A stretch of DNA of 64,000 bases. Source: Streptomyces sp. B21-083 (GTDB taxonomy: Bacteria > Actinomycetota > Actinomycetes > Streptomycetales > Streptomycetaceae). The translations under genes were made by a program, and so were the position numbers. The stretch is from contig NZ_JARUND010000001.1 in NCBI RefSeq assembly GCF_036898825.1, forward strand, positions 930,001 to 994,000, read 5' to 3'. The notes beneath the pieces were generated by a model. The model was not told where the DNA came from, made no database searches, and saw nothing but the letters and a program-made list of their open reading frames with translations. Below are positions 1-9,800 of this stretch, piece by piece (position 1 is the first letter of the stretch; each line of letters begins with the position of its first letter).

Positions 1-954
1 TCCCGGCAAGGCTCTCTCAACGATGTCGAGTGGATGACCGCGGCCATGTACCGGCTGTGGCGGGACATAGGCCTGCGCGGTCTTTCCGCATCCGGGCTGC
101 CCAACCCGTCCTTCCGGGGCAGGTTCGCCTCCCGAAACGCCACCTACAGCGACCTCATGATCCGCACCGGACTGAGGCTGTGCGAGCAGACCGCACTCTC
201 GCTGTTCGACATCCCCACGCTGCTGCCTGGAGTTGACAACGCCCGCGCATGGCTGCCTGAGGCGATCGCGAAGGGCGGCTCGGCCCGCTGGGTCTACTAC
301 CCTGCCTCGGTCCTTCAGGCGCTTCGGGACTACGCCGAGATGGAACGGCTGGACGCCATCGACTACGCCCGCGACAAGGGGTTGTACGAGCAGGTCCGCG
401 ATCCGTTGATCGTCACCGACCGGCGTGACCCCGTCGTCTTCGTCGGCGGGAATCGGATCACCGTGGACAAGCTCGACAGCCATGAGCGGCAGCGGTTGTT
501 CATCGTCACTCCCGACGGCTTGGAGCCAGCCGCACTGTGGCTCAATGAATCGGGCCTGCCCAGCGGAAATTCCTGCTGGCAGGAGGTATTCAGAGCGGGC
601 AACCGACGCTGCCGCCGGGCGGGGGTGGACCTGTCCTCACACCCTCACAAACTGAGGCATTCCTTCGCCGTCATCACCCTTGAACAGCTCTGGCGAGGAC
701 ATCTGCATGACCTCGCCGAGTCCAACCCCGGGCACCGCCAGACCTACCAGATGGTCTTCGGCGACCCCTTGAACTGGGTCCGCATCAGACTCGGTCACCG
801 ATCGATCACCACGACCTTGAAATATCTGCACACCCTCCAGGAACTGGAGATGCAAACCCGCATGGCCCTGGTCCCGGACACTTGGGAACCCGTCGCCGCT
901 GCGGCTGCCCAGCCTGCCTCCGAGATCACGGCAGATTCCGAGGGCGCGGCATGA
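1..954 (+). CDS. Tyrosine recombinase, first of a Tn554-type trio (5' partial)
   Basis: Site-specific tyrosine recombinase; the reading frame is open from the first base, so the N-terminus lies outside the window. Counting from the ATG at 34, the box I arginine sits in RTGLRLCEQTAL, the HxLRH motif is HPHKLRHSF, and GHRSITTTLKYLH carries the last histidine and the nucleophilic tyrosine, so the catalytic set is complete. Its stop overlaps the next start (ATGA), and two more recombinases plus a small coiled-coil protein follow, as in Tn554 (tnpA, tnpB, tnpC). The role as TnpA is inferred from order. The protein should join element ends to the target and needs its partners in known Tn554-like elements. 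Confidence 0.88.
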   Translation, partial: SRQGSLNDVEWMTAAMYRLWRDIGLRGLSASGLPNPSFRGRFASRNATYSDLMIRTGLRLCEQTALSLFDIPTLLPGVDNARAWLPEAIAKGGSARWVYYPASVLQALRDYAEMERLDAIDYARDKGLYEQVRDPLIVTDRRDPVVFVGGNRITVDKLDSHERQRLFIVTPDGLEPAALWLNESGLPSGNSCWQEVFRAGNRRCRRAGVDLSSHPHKLRHSFAVITLEQLWRGHLHDLAESNPGHRQTYQMVFGDPLNWVRIRLGHRSITTTLKYLHTLQELEMQTRMALVPDTWEPVAAAAAQPASEITADSEGAA

Positions 955-2867
955 GCGAGCAGATCTTGCACCAGTCCCGCCTCGCACCCACTGGTCCTGG
1001 CCGTAGCTCCGCGATGCCCTCGGGGCCGTACGACTCCGTACCCGTCAAGCACAGCGAGCAGGGTGCGCTGACGGTGCGGTTCACCGGCGAGGACGGTCGC
1101 ACAAAGGACTACGACTTCACTCGGCTGCCATTGCCGCGTATGCACAGGGACCTCGCGATCGCGTTCGCGGCCCGGACCGGACCGACTGGCACTCTTCGGA
1201 CCAAGTCCAGCGCCAACAGCGCCTATCTGGGAATCCGCCGGCTGCTCGCCTTCCTCGAGTCCCTCCACGCACGGCCCACTTCGCTCGGGGAACTCAGGCC
1301 CCGACACCTGGAGCGCTATCGCCTCGAGCGCTTGAAGACCGTGAAGGTCGGCCCCGTGGGCATCGAGTTGGCCCTCCTGCGCATGGTGCTCGCCTCAGTC
1401 ACCCCTGACACAGAGTTGTCGCCTCAACTCCGCGAGTTCCTGCAGCAACCCGGTCACCATCGCAACGGTGCCAAAGCCGTCGGCAGGCCCGGCTACTCGG
1501 ACCGAGAGTTCCGAGCACTGGTCACAGCCGCTCGCAGCGACGTGGTGGGCATCCGGGAACGTATTCGGGTCGGCGAACAGCTCTTGCAGACCTTCAGGAA
1601 CGACCCTGAAAACCTCGACCCCGAGGACCGCATCTTGGCTGCCCATCTCGACGCGATGGACCAAACAGGCCGCATACCCGACGTTACCTGGACCACCCGC
1701 CTCACACAGCGGGTACAGCACCGCTTCGCGCGCGTCGCCCTCGCGCGGCATCTCTACCTCACCCAGGACGACCTAACGCCCCTATTGCTGCTGGGAGTCG
1801 CGTTGACAGGCCGCAACAGCGAAACGATCAAGGAGCTCCCGGCGCAGCACCGGGTCCTTGAAGGACGCGCGGTAGCTGTCGCCCTCACCAAGCGTCGGCG
1901 AGGCAAATCACAGAGTCGCGAGAGCGTGCATTGGGAGATCGGCACCAGCGAGAGTCGCCAGTTACACACCCCCGGCGGCTTCTACCTGCTGCTGCACGAT
2001 CTGATGCGCCGCGGCCGCCGTCTCACAGGCGACACGCGGGTGTGGAGTATCTGGGCCGGCATCGCCGGGCGGCCGGCCGATGACCCCGCCGGGCAAGGCA
2101 AGCACTCCTCGCTCGGCCACATCGACCCGTATGCCCTCAATTTGACACGCGACTTGAAACTGGGCAGATGGGGAGCATCACATGGGCTGACCGACGACGA
2201 CGGAAATCCGCTGGAGATCAACCTTAATCGCCTCAAAACAACCGTCGAAGTACGACGGACGCGGGCAGTGGGCGGCCACCTGCCCTCCGCCTCACGCACC
2301 AACACCATGGACGTCTCTTTCATCCACTATCTCCAAGGCGACCCCCGGATCCGTGATTGGGCCGACCAGGTACTCACCACAGCCATCAACGAAGCGGAGG
2401 CCAACGCTCGGGCATTCCGGCCACGCATCCTGGTGGCCGGCGGCGAGGCCGCCCTAAATAGCAGCCCGGAAACCGTGGCGGATGATCTCGGCATCAGCCC
2501 GGAACTTCTAAGTCGTGTGATCCAAGGCGAACTCGACACCCTGGCGAGTGCTTGCCTGGCCATCCATCGCAGCCCATTCACCGACGCGGACGTCTGCAAC
2601 GTTTCCTTCCTGACTTGCCTGCGCTGTCCAAACGCACTGATCACCGAACACCACCTGCCAGCCTTGCTTTCCGTCCGCGATCTCTTGCAGACGGCCCGAG
2701 ACACGCTGCCACTAGACGATTGGGTCGAGGAACATGGCCGAACCTGGCTCGCGCTCACCCAATTGATTCTTCCCAAATTCAGCGAAGCGCAGCAGGCCAA
2801 GGCCGCTACGAAGAAACCTGTCTCCCTTCACCTCAGTTTCCTCAGCGGCCCCCAGGAACCTCGATGA
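951..2867 (+). CDS. Large divergent tyrosine recombinase/integrase, second of the trio
   Basis: A 638-residue protein starting in the ATGA overlap with the upstream recombinase. The N-terminal third has a SAM-like core-binding region (LRTKSSANSAYLGIRRLLAF). The catalytic part is divergent: TGRNSETIKEL resembles box I, and LKTTVEVRR followed by NTMDVSFIHYLQ occupies the place of the HxxR and tyrosine motifs. A Cys pair near the C-terminus (FLTCLRCPNAL) is shared with large Tn554-like and RIT-type integrases as I remember them. It is coupled to both neighbours by 4-base overlaps, implying one transcript. Assignment rests mainly on context; the exact catalytic residues are uncertain. Confidence 0.75.
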   Translation: MSEQILHQSRLAPTGPGRSSAMPSGPYDSVPVKHSEQGALTVRFTGEDGRTKDYDFTRLPLPRMHRDLAIAFAARTGPTGTLRTKSSANSAYLGIRRLLAFLESLHARPTSLGELRPRHLERYRLERLKTVKVGPVGIELALLRMVLASVTPDTELSPQLREFLQQPGHHRNGAKAVGRPGYSDREFRALVTAARSDVVGIRERIRVGEQLLQTFRNDPENLDPEDRILAAHLDAMDQTGRIPDVTWTTRLTQRVQHRFARVALARHLYLTQDDLTPLLLLGVALTGRNSETIKELPAQHRVLEGRAVAVALTKRRRGKSQSRESVHWEIGTSESRQLHTPGGFYLLLHDLMRRGRRLTGDTRVWSIWAGIAGRPADDPAGQGKHSSLGHIDPYALNLTRDLKLGRWGASHGLTDDDGNPLEINLNRLKTTVEVRRTRAVGGHLPSASRTNTMDVSFIHYLQGDPRIRDWADQVLTTAINEAEANARAFRPRILVAGGEAALNSSPETVADDLGISPELLSRVIQGELDTLASACLAIHRSPFTDADVCNVSFLTCLRCPNALITEHHLPALLSVRDLLQTARDTLPLDDWVEEHGRTWLALTQLILPKFSEAQQAKAATKKPVSLHLSFLSGPQEPR

Positions 2868-4998
2868 CCTCTCTCGCCCTGCGCAAGTCCGACTTCACCG
2901 TCATTCCTCCGACAGCGTTCATCCTGCGCTCCCGCCCTCTGCGTGAGCACATTGAACTGGCGACAACCTCACGCTTCAGCGACGATATCTGGACTCTCAC
3001 GCCGGCCGTACACCAGGTCCACAAGCGCCAAATATCCCTGCATTTCCTCGACGTTCCCATACAGTTCCGTCAGACGGTCAAGGAACTGATCTTCGCCCTG
3101 CTGGTCATCGATCTTCCCCGGGGCACAAGGAAATCCGAGTCATCACTATCTATGCCCGGTTCCTCCAGATCAACCAGTTCCTGGTGTGGGTCGACCAGAG
3201 AGGGGGGATGAAGCTGAATTCTCTGACATCACAGGACCTCTTGGACTTCCAAGTGCATATCAAGAGCGAGCGCAATTCCCGCGGCAACGATCTGGTCAAA
3301 CTTGCCTCGGTACGGCTCTTGTGGCAGTTCCGCAGCAAACTCACGTCCGACACTCTGCCGCTCGACCCACATCCTCTTTGGTTCGACGCCACCGTTCACG
3401 GCCGCCGCCAGAGGTCACAGGCCCGCGAGAATCGAACACCGAGGATCCCCGAGCAGGTCCTGGCGCCGCTGATGACGTGGGCGCTGCGCTGGGTGGAGGA
3501 CTTCGCCGACGACGTTCTGCGGGCCCGGAACGATTGGGCCGAACTGCAGGCCACCGTGCCTGATGTCGATCGAACTCGCGGCGTCACGACGCGACGGCTG
3601 ACCGCCCTTCTGTCCGAGTACCGCGCGGACAGACGTCCTCTTCCCCGTGCCGGCAGGACGCCGAAACCGATCCAGGGCCGCGCCCCGGTCAACCTCAATC
3701 ATCTGGCCCGCGAAGCGGGCGTGCACCAGGAAACCATCAGCCAACAGCACATGTACTGGCACCTCATCCAGGAAGCCCTGGATGAGGTAGGGCTGGACAA
3801 CGCCACTTACCTTCGCACGCCTATCCATGCCTCCCTGGACAGGGAACCGTGGCTACGGGCCGTCGCCACTGACGAGATCGGGACGATGCTACGACGGCTG
3901 CAGTCCGCCTGCTACATCGTCATTGCGTACCTGTCCGGAATGCGCGACGCCGAGATCAAGCACTTGGAACGGGGTTGCCTGCAACGATGGTGCGACGAGG
4001 ATGGCGAACCCATCAGGTACAAGCTGACCAGCCAGGCTTTCAAGGGAGAGAACACCCCTCTCGGGATCCAGGCGACTTGGGTCGTCACCGCGACGGTGGC
4101 CCGAGCCGTCGACGTACTGGAGCGGCTGGTCCCCGAGCCCCAGCGCCTTCTCTTCGCATCGCCTCCCGTACCGAAGCGCACCAGGGGCAAGGAAGTGGAC
4201 CAGGACACGACACCCCACCCCAAGCAATCACACACCACGGTCAACGACATCAACGCATTCTCTGCCTGGGTCAATGACTACTGCGCCGAGCGTCGGCGAA
4301 GCGATGGAATTCCCACAGTCGACGGGCACCCATGGAGGTTCACCACTCGTCAGTTCAGGCGGACACTGGCCTGGTCCATCGCCCGACAGCCAGGCGGGTC
4401 GATCGCAGGCGCCATTCAGTACCGCCACCACAGCATCCAGATGTTCGAGGGCTACGCCGGCACATCATCCTCCGGATTCCGCCAAGAAGTGGAAGCCGAA
4501 CAGGCATTCACCCGTAGCGAACAGCTCTGCGATCTCATCCTCGATGCCGCCCCCGGGCGGCTCACCGGACCCGCAGGCGAGGAAGCCGAAGCACGGCTGA
4601 AGGCCATCGCGGGGGATGTGCAGTTTCCCGGAAAGGTGATCGCGGACCGCAAGCGCCTCGAGCGCCACATCACACGGCACGACCCACATGTCTACCCCGG
4701 AGAATTCGTGACCTGCGTCTACAACCCCGACCGGGCGCTGTGCCGCCGGGCCGAAGCCGACGGCCCGTCGCTCCAGCACTGTCAACCCCTCGCATGCCGA
4801 AACGTCGCCCTCACCACCGGCAACATCGACGCCTTCCGTCGCTGGATGCTCCAAATGGAAGAGCGCCTAGGCGACCCCACGATGGCTCCGTACCTCCGAG
4901 GCCGTCTCGCACAACGACGGGACGAAGTCGCACAGTTCCTCGCTGACAACGACATCCCCCAGGGGGACAACGGTGGCACGGCCAACGATCACGGATGA
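2864..4998 (+). pseudogene. Third tyrosine recombinase of the trio, frameshifted in a G run
   Basis: The N-terminus reads from ATG 2864 (ATGA overlap with the second recombinase) to about 3121, ending LLVIDLPRG, and the protein then continues in another frame with HKEIRVITIYARFLQINQF. Restoring one G to the GGGG at 3120-3123 would rejoin them into a protein of about 711 residues. The long second part carries the catalytic motifs: SGMRDAEIKHL (box I Arg), FTTRQFRRTLAW (HxxR-like) and YRHHSIQMFEGYAG (His and Tyr). It could be a genuine lesion or a base-calling error. If read only from GTG 3184 the protein would lack its DNA-binding N-terminus. As the TnpB-like partner it would be needed for element movement. 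Confidence 0.72.
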
Positions 4999-5377
4999 GG
5001 AAGTCCGTACTGCAATGCACATTGTCCTGCGCGAGGCAGCCGACGCCGGCCGGCATGCGACCATCACCGCCGTCGAACGACGCCTGGGCATCGCCCACCC
5101 GACCTTTTACCGCAACTTCCCGCACCTGATCACCTGGTTCAAGCAACAACAGGCCGCCAGCCAACAAACCCCAGAAGGACCAGCTGTCCCTAACTGCAGA
5201 CCCTCAACAGATAAGATCGCGGACCTCCGCCGGGAGAACAGGAATCTTCGAACCACGGTGAAGGTGTACGCAGAAGCTCTCCGGCAACTCACTCTCGACT
5301 ACGCAGAGTTGGAATCAAGGTTGGAGCACAAAATGGGAGTGATCAACCTAGCCTCTCGACGGAGCGAACACGACTGA
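4973..5377 (+). CDS. TnpC-like accessory protein, DUF6262-type
   Basis: A 134-residue basic protein starting at GTG with AGGGGG just upstream and overlapping the third recombinase by 26 bases. Residues 1-55 look like a winged or TetR-like helix-turn-helix (ITAVERRLGIAHPTFYRNFP). Residues 80-120 form a heptad-rich coiled coil (KIADLRRENRNLRTTVKVYAEAL). This architecture and position match TnpC/DUF6262 proteins that follow paired integrases in Tn554-like elements, where TnpC affects orientation and efficiency of insertion. Function here is inferred from that synteny. It is the last gene before a 60-base gap and the cargo genes. Confidence 0.75.
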   Translation: MARPTITDEEVRTAMHIVLREAADAGRHATITAVERRLGIAHPTFYRNFPHLITWFKQQQAASQQTPEGPAVPNCRPSTDKIADLRRENRNLRTTVKVYAEALRQLTLDYAELESRLEHKMGVINLASRRSEHD

Positions 5378-5437
5378 CAGGCAGCGGCCGGAGCCAAGTC
5401 AGGCCCGAGAACTGTCGACTGGACCTCGTGGAGGGGG

Positions 5438-6403
5438 ATGCGTTCGCGGAACATTTCCCAGTCCCACCTCGGTATCGCAGACAGCGGTGGCATCATGCTG
5501 TCGATGAGGTGCAAGATCCGCATGTCCGCGTCTGGGGTTCACCTGTTCGACCGCGTCTCCGGGGTGAACGTGCTGCTCGACGAGGTGCGTGTTCCCGCTG
5601 GGCGGTTCTCCCGCGCTCCGCGGTACCTGTCCGTAGCGCTGACGAACGCGTGCGAGCTCCGCTGCGTCTACTGTTACGCGCCCAAGCATGCCGCTGCGCT
5701 CGACAGAGAGCGTGTGCTGGCGTGGGCGGTGGAACTCGACGCCGCCGGATGCCTCGGTGTCGGTTTCGGAGGCGGGGAGCCAACCGCGTACCGACGCTTC
5801 GCCCAGCTCTGTTCGGATATCGTCCAGTCCACGTCCATGGCGGTGACTTTCACGACGCACGGGCACCGGCTCACACCAGAACTCGTCAGTTCTCTGCGCG
5901 GGGCCGTGCACTTCGTGCGTCTGTCAGTCGACGGGGTCGGCACCACCTACGAGCGGCTCCGCGGCCGGCCGTTCGCAGCCGTAGTCCGGGCGGCTGCATT
6001 GCTCGGCTCGCTCTCCCCTTTTGGCATCAACGCGGTCATCAACGCCGACACCATCGGCGAACTTGACGACCTCGCCGCGTTCGCTGACGAGGTCGGTGCG
6101 TCCGAACTGCTGCTCCTGCCGGAGCAGCCCACCGCGGCTACCCGCGGCATCAGCGACGCCGACGCACAGCGCCTCGTCGAATGGGCCGCAACCGCAGGAA
6201 CCGAGGTCCGACTCGCGATCTCGCGTACCGGCCTCGAAGCGGCACTACCGACCGCAGAGGCCATCCCCGGCGAACTCCCCCTCGACGCGCACATGCATCT
6301 CGACGCGACCGGCGTCCTGCGCCCCAACGCCTACGCAAGCACGGGAGTGCCAGTCGTGGGTTCCATCATGGACGTCGTGCAGACGCTGAAGGAGACGGGA
6401 TGA
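5438..6403 (+). CDS. Radical SAM enzyme, single-cluster type, cargo gene 1
   Basis: Residues 72-79 hold the [4Fe-4S] motif CxxxCxxC (CELRCVYC) preceded by LSVALTNA, and FGGGEPTAYRRF near residue 110 is the SAM-binding GGE motif. The rest follows a partial TIM barrel. The C-terminal tail (HLDATGVLRPNAYASTG) resembles the end of SPASM/Twitch enzymes but has no cysteines, so no auxiliary cluster is expected. At 321 residues it is short. The first ATG has GGAGG only 3 bases away; starts at 5495 or 5504 are possible. Its stop overlaps the next gene (ATGA). It lacks the viperin-like NFAGGEP context. Substrate unknown; the context suggests a conflict or defence role. Confidence 0.85.
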   Translation: MRSRNISQSHLGIADSGGIMLSMRCKIRMSASGVHLFDRVSGVNVLLDEVRVPAGRFSRAPRYLSVALTNACELRCVYCYAPKHAAALDRERVLAWAVELDAAGCLGVGFGGGEPTAYRRFAQLCSDIVQSTSMAVTFTTHGHRLTPELVSSLRGAVHFVRLSVDGVGTTYERLRGRPFAAVVRAAALLGSLSPFGINAVINADTIGELDDLAAFADEVGASELLLLPEQPTAATRGISDADAQRLVEWAATAGTEVRLAISRTGLEAALPTAEAIPGELPLDAHMHLDATGVLRPNAYASTGVPVVGSIMDVVQTLKETG

Positions 6404-6846
6404 GGATCTGGAACGGCTACGGCTCGGAGCACTCGATGAACCTCGTTCTGATCGGCCGATTCGAGACGGTCACCGGTGCGCAAGCAGCGGAGGAGCGGAT
6501 GGAGGCACTGCAGGCCCTCGCCGAGGCTGCGTGGTCCGACGACGACTGGCAGAGTCCCGAGGAACGCATGCCGCGCGAACTCGGCGAAGCACTGAGCCAG
6601 ATGAAGCTGTATGACATGGGGCGATCCGACGTCGATGCTTTCGCTCTCGATCACAATGTCACCCGTGAGGCGCAGACGGTCCGGATCTGGACCGACGAGT
6701 CCGACGTCCAGGGATTCCTGAAGGTCCTCCTCCACCACGGTGCGAAAGTCGAGGTGTTCTCGCGCCACACGTGGGACGAGGACGCTGTCACCCGATCCGA
6801 TGCCACGGACGCGAGCAACAGCCGGAGCGACGGTGGATCTGACTGA
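6400..6846 (+). CDS. Small acidic protein resembling DUF6375, cargo gene 2
   Basis: A 148-residue protein that begins MRIWNGYGSEHSMNLVLIG, which I recall as the signature start of DUF6375. It has an alpha/beta ferredoxin-like outline: strand NLVLIGRF, helix AAEERMEALQALAEA, strand QTVRIWTD, helix DVQGFLKVLLHHG, strand KVEVFSRH. The tail after residue 125 is Ser/Asp-rich and low in complexity. It overlaps the radical SAM gene by 4 bases and the STAND gene by 14 bases, so all three are probably translated together. No catalytic motif or membrane segment is visible. It could be a substrate, carrier or adaptor for the radical SAM enzyme; no function is established. Confidence 0.75.
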   Translation: MRIWNGYGSEHSMNLVLIGRFETVTGAQAAEERMEALQALAEAAWSDDDWQSPEERMPRELGEALSQMKLYDMGRSDVDAFALDHNVTREAQTVRIWTDESDVQGFLKVLLHHGAKVEVFSRHTWDEDAVTRSDATDASNSRSDGGSD

Positions 6847-9800
6847 GCTGGCACGCCTACCCGGCGCGGCCGACCAGAACTTCGAAGCGCTCACGCGGGC
6901 CATCGTCTCCCGCCGCTACGGCGCGCTGGGCACTATGCGAGAGCGCCGCAACCAACCCGGCGTCGAGTTCTACATGCACGTCGACCACGCCGGCGACCTG
7001 GGCGATCCCGACCGGATCTGGGGGTGGTCGTGCAAATGGTTCATCCTCAACAGCAAGAACGAGCTCAGCGCAGGCCAGCGCACGCAGATCGAGGACTCCC
7101 TCACCAAGGCGATCAAACACGTCGTAGGACTGACCGACTTCGTGCTCTGCCTGCCACAGAGGCCCGCCAAGGGTGACGAGGAGTGGATCAACGGCCTCAG
7201 TCGGCGAGATGTCCGCGTCAAACTGTGGTCCACCGAGAATTACGACGCCGAACTGGCCGGACACGACGAGCTCCGCTCCACCTTCTTCGGCGAACTCGCC
7301 CTCACCCCGGAGAAGCTCGCGCGAACCCACGAGCAATCTGTGGCACCGGTTGCGGCCCGGTGGGCCCCGCAGCTGCACACCGCCCACCACGTGGAGCACC
7401 GCATCGACCGGGCCTTGTTGCGTCCGGCGTCGTTCGAGTGGCTGCAGCAGCGCACCGACGACGTCACAGCACGGCTCCAGGCACTGCGCGCAGCCCTGGG
7501 CGGCCTCGACACCGATCCCCGTGCCGGTGCCGAGGAGATAGCCGACGATCTGGAGGGGTTCGTCGACGGTCTGCGCGCCGTCATTGACGCCGGGAGGGAC
7601 CTTCGGCCCTGGGAAGTGCGCGAGCGCCTCGCCGACCATCAACCTCCGGGAACCTCTCCCCGAACGCTGCGACGCCTGGTGCTGAAGCTCAGGCAGCGTC
7701 GCCTTCCCGAGGCGCCGCTCGTCACCGGTCTCGGAGCCGAGATCCGCGACATCGTTCACTGGCTGACCGAGACACGAGCGGACGCCGAAGCCCCGCTGCT
7801 CGCTGTTGTCGCCGCTGCCGGGCAAGGCAAAACCCACCTCGCCGCGCAGATGACCTCGCCGAAGGACCGGCCGACAGCCGGGGTGTTCATCCAGGGGGCA
7901 AGCCTGCACACCGGCGACACCCTCGACGACCTCGCGCGACGGATCCCCGGACTCAGGGTCGACCGCCTCGAGGACCTCCTGGAAGCGCTCAACTCGGCCG
8001 GAGCTCGTGCCGGCTGCCGGATACCACTGATCATCGACGGTCTGAACGAGGCCGAGCGGCCCCTGCAGTGGCGGACCCTGCTCGCCGGACTGGTACCGGC
8101 CCTGGGCAGCTATCCCCACGTCGCGGTGATCGTCACCCTCCGCGAGGTGCTCGCCGACCAGACCCTCCCGCAGCACACCGTGCCCCTGGAACTGGAGTGG
8201 CAGCACGCGGAAGTCGACGACATCCTGCGCGTCTACTTCGACCACTACCTCATCAACCCGGCCGACGCGTGGCTTCCGGTCGACACTTTCCACAACCCAC
8301 TGTTCGTCCGCATGTACTGCGAGGCCGCGAACCACGACCGCCTGGTGCCGGTGGGCGCGGAGGCCCTGCCGCAGTCCCTCATCGGCGTCTTCGAGCTGTA
8401 CCGCGATGGTGTGACCGAGAGGCTGGCACTGGACCCGGCCCGCATTTCGGTGCCAGCCGACCAGATCAAGCGCCGCCTCGCCACTATGGCGAGACACCTT
8501 TGGACGCACAACGTCCGCCGGCTCCCGTTCGACGAAGCGCGAAGAATCCTCGACGCCGACCAGCCGAACTGGGACGAAAGCCTGCTCCGGCGCCTCGTAG
8601 AGGAAGGAGTGATCTTCCGCGAGGAGATCAGGGATTCCGACGACACCGAGTGCGGCTTCGTTTTTGACCGCCTCGCCGGCTACCTCATCGCCGACGCGAT
8701 CCTGGTGCGCATGCCCTACGCGGACGTCAACGAGCAGCTCGCGGAGACAACTCTCTGGCAGTCCCTCGTGGGGAACGACGCGCACCCCCTCGGCGAGGAC
8801 ACCCTCATCGCTCTCATCTCACTATTGCCGCGCCGCTTCACCGGGCACCACCTGTGGCGCGTCGCCCCCGATGAGCACCGTTCGACCGCGCTCGCCCAGG
8901 AACTCACCACCGAGTCGGGCTTTCTCGACGACGAGACCGTCGAAGCGCTCGCAAGCGCGCTTGTCACCGCGCGCCCAAGCAACAGGAAGGGCCGACCCGC
9001 ATTCGACCGTCTGTGGGAGATCCGCAGGTCCGCCGCGCACCGCCTGAACGCCACCTTTCTCGACCAGGTCCTGCGCCAACTGCCCCTTTCCCAACGCGAC
9101 CTGCGCTGGACCGAATGGGCTCGAGGCCGGACTCGCCGGCTCACCACCAACCTGAACCGAGCGATCGACAGGTGGACCGAGAGCAGCAGTCGCGCCGAGA
9201 GCGACGACCTGGACGCCCTGGCCATCGCCTGGCTGCTGGCCTCCACGAACACGGGCATGCGGGACCTGGCGACGAAAGCCCTCCAGCGTTACGGCCGGCC
9301 GGAGCCCAAGCGGCTGTTCGACCTCGCTGCCCGGATGCTCGATGTCGACGACCCCTACATCGTCGAACGGCTCGTCGCCGCCGCGTTCGGCGCCGTCAGC
9401 ACCCACCAGATGCCCGATCCCGGCGGACCGCTGGAACAAGCGCTGCGGGACTGGCTGGTGCGACTGCGTGACAGCTTCCTCGACGGTGGGACCACACCCA
9501 CCTCCCACGAACAGCTGCGCGGCTATGTACGGGCCGTCTACGAGTTCGCCGGCACCCTCCACCCCGCTGCCGTCCCCGACGGTGTCGACGCCTTTGCACC
9601 GAGGTTCGCCGCCGTGACGCCCGCCGAGGTGATGGAGGATGACGACCCCAACGCCGAGGAGTGCGACCGCACCTTCGGCATGGACTTCGAGAACTACGTC
9701 ATCGGAACTGCGATCAACGGCCGGGACAACTACGACTTCGACCATCCCGGCTACCGCAGGGCCCGTGCCGAGGTCATGGCCCGCGTCTGGGAACTAGGCT

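Noticed and set aside
5438..6403. Prokaryotic viperin
   Set aside because: The CxxxCxxC and GGE motifs are generic; the viperin-specific NFAGGEP context and C-terminal pattern were not seen.
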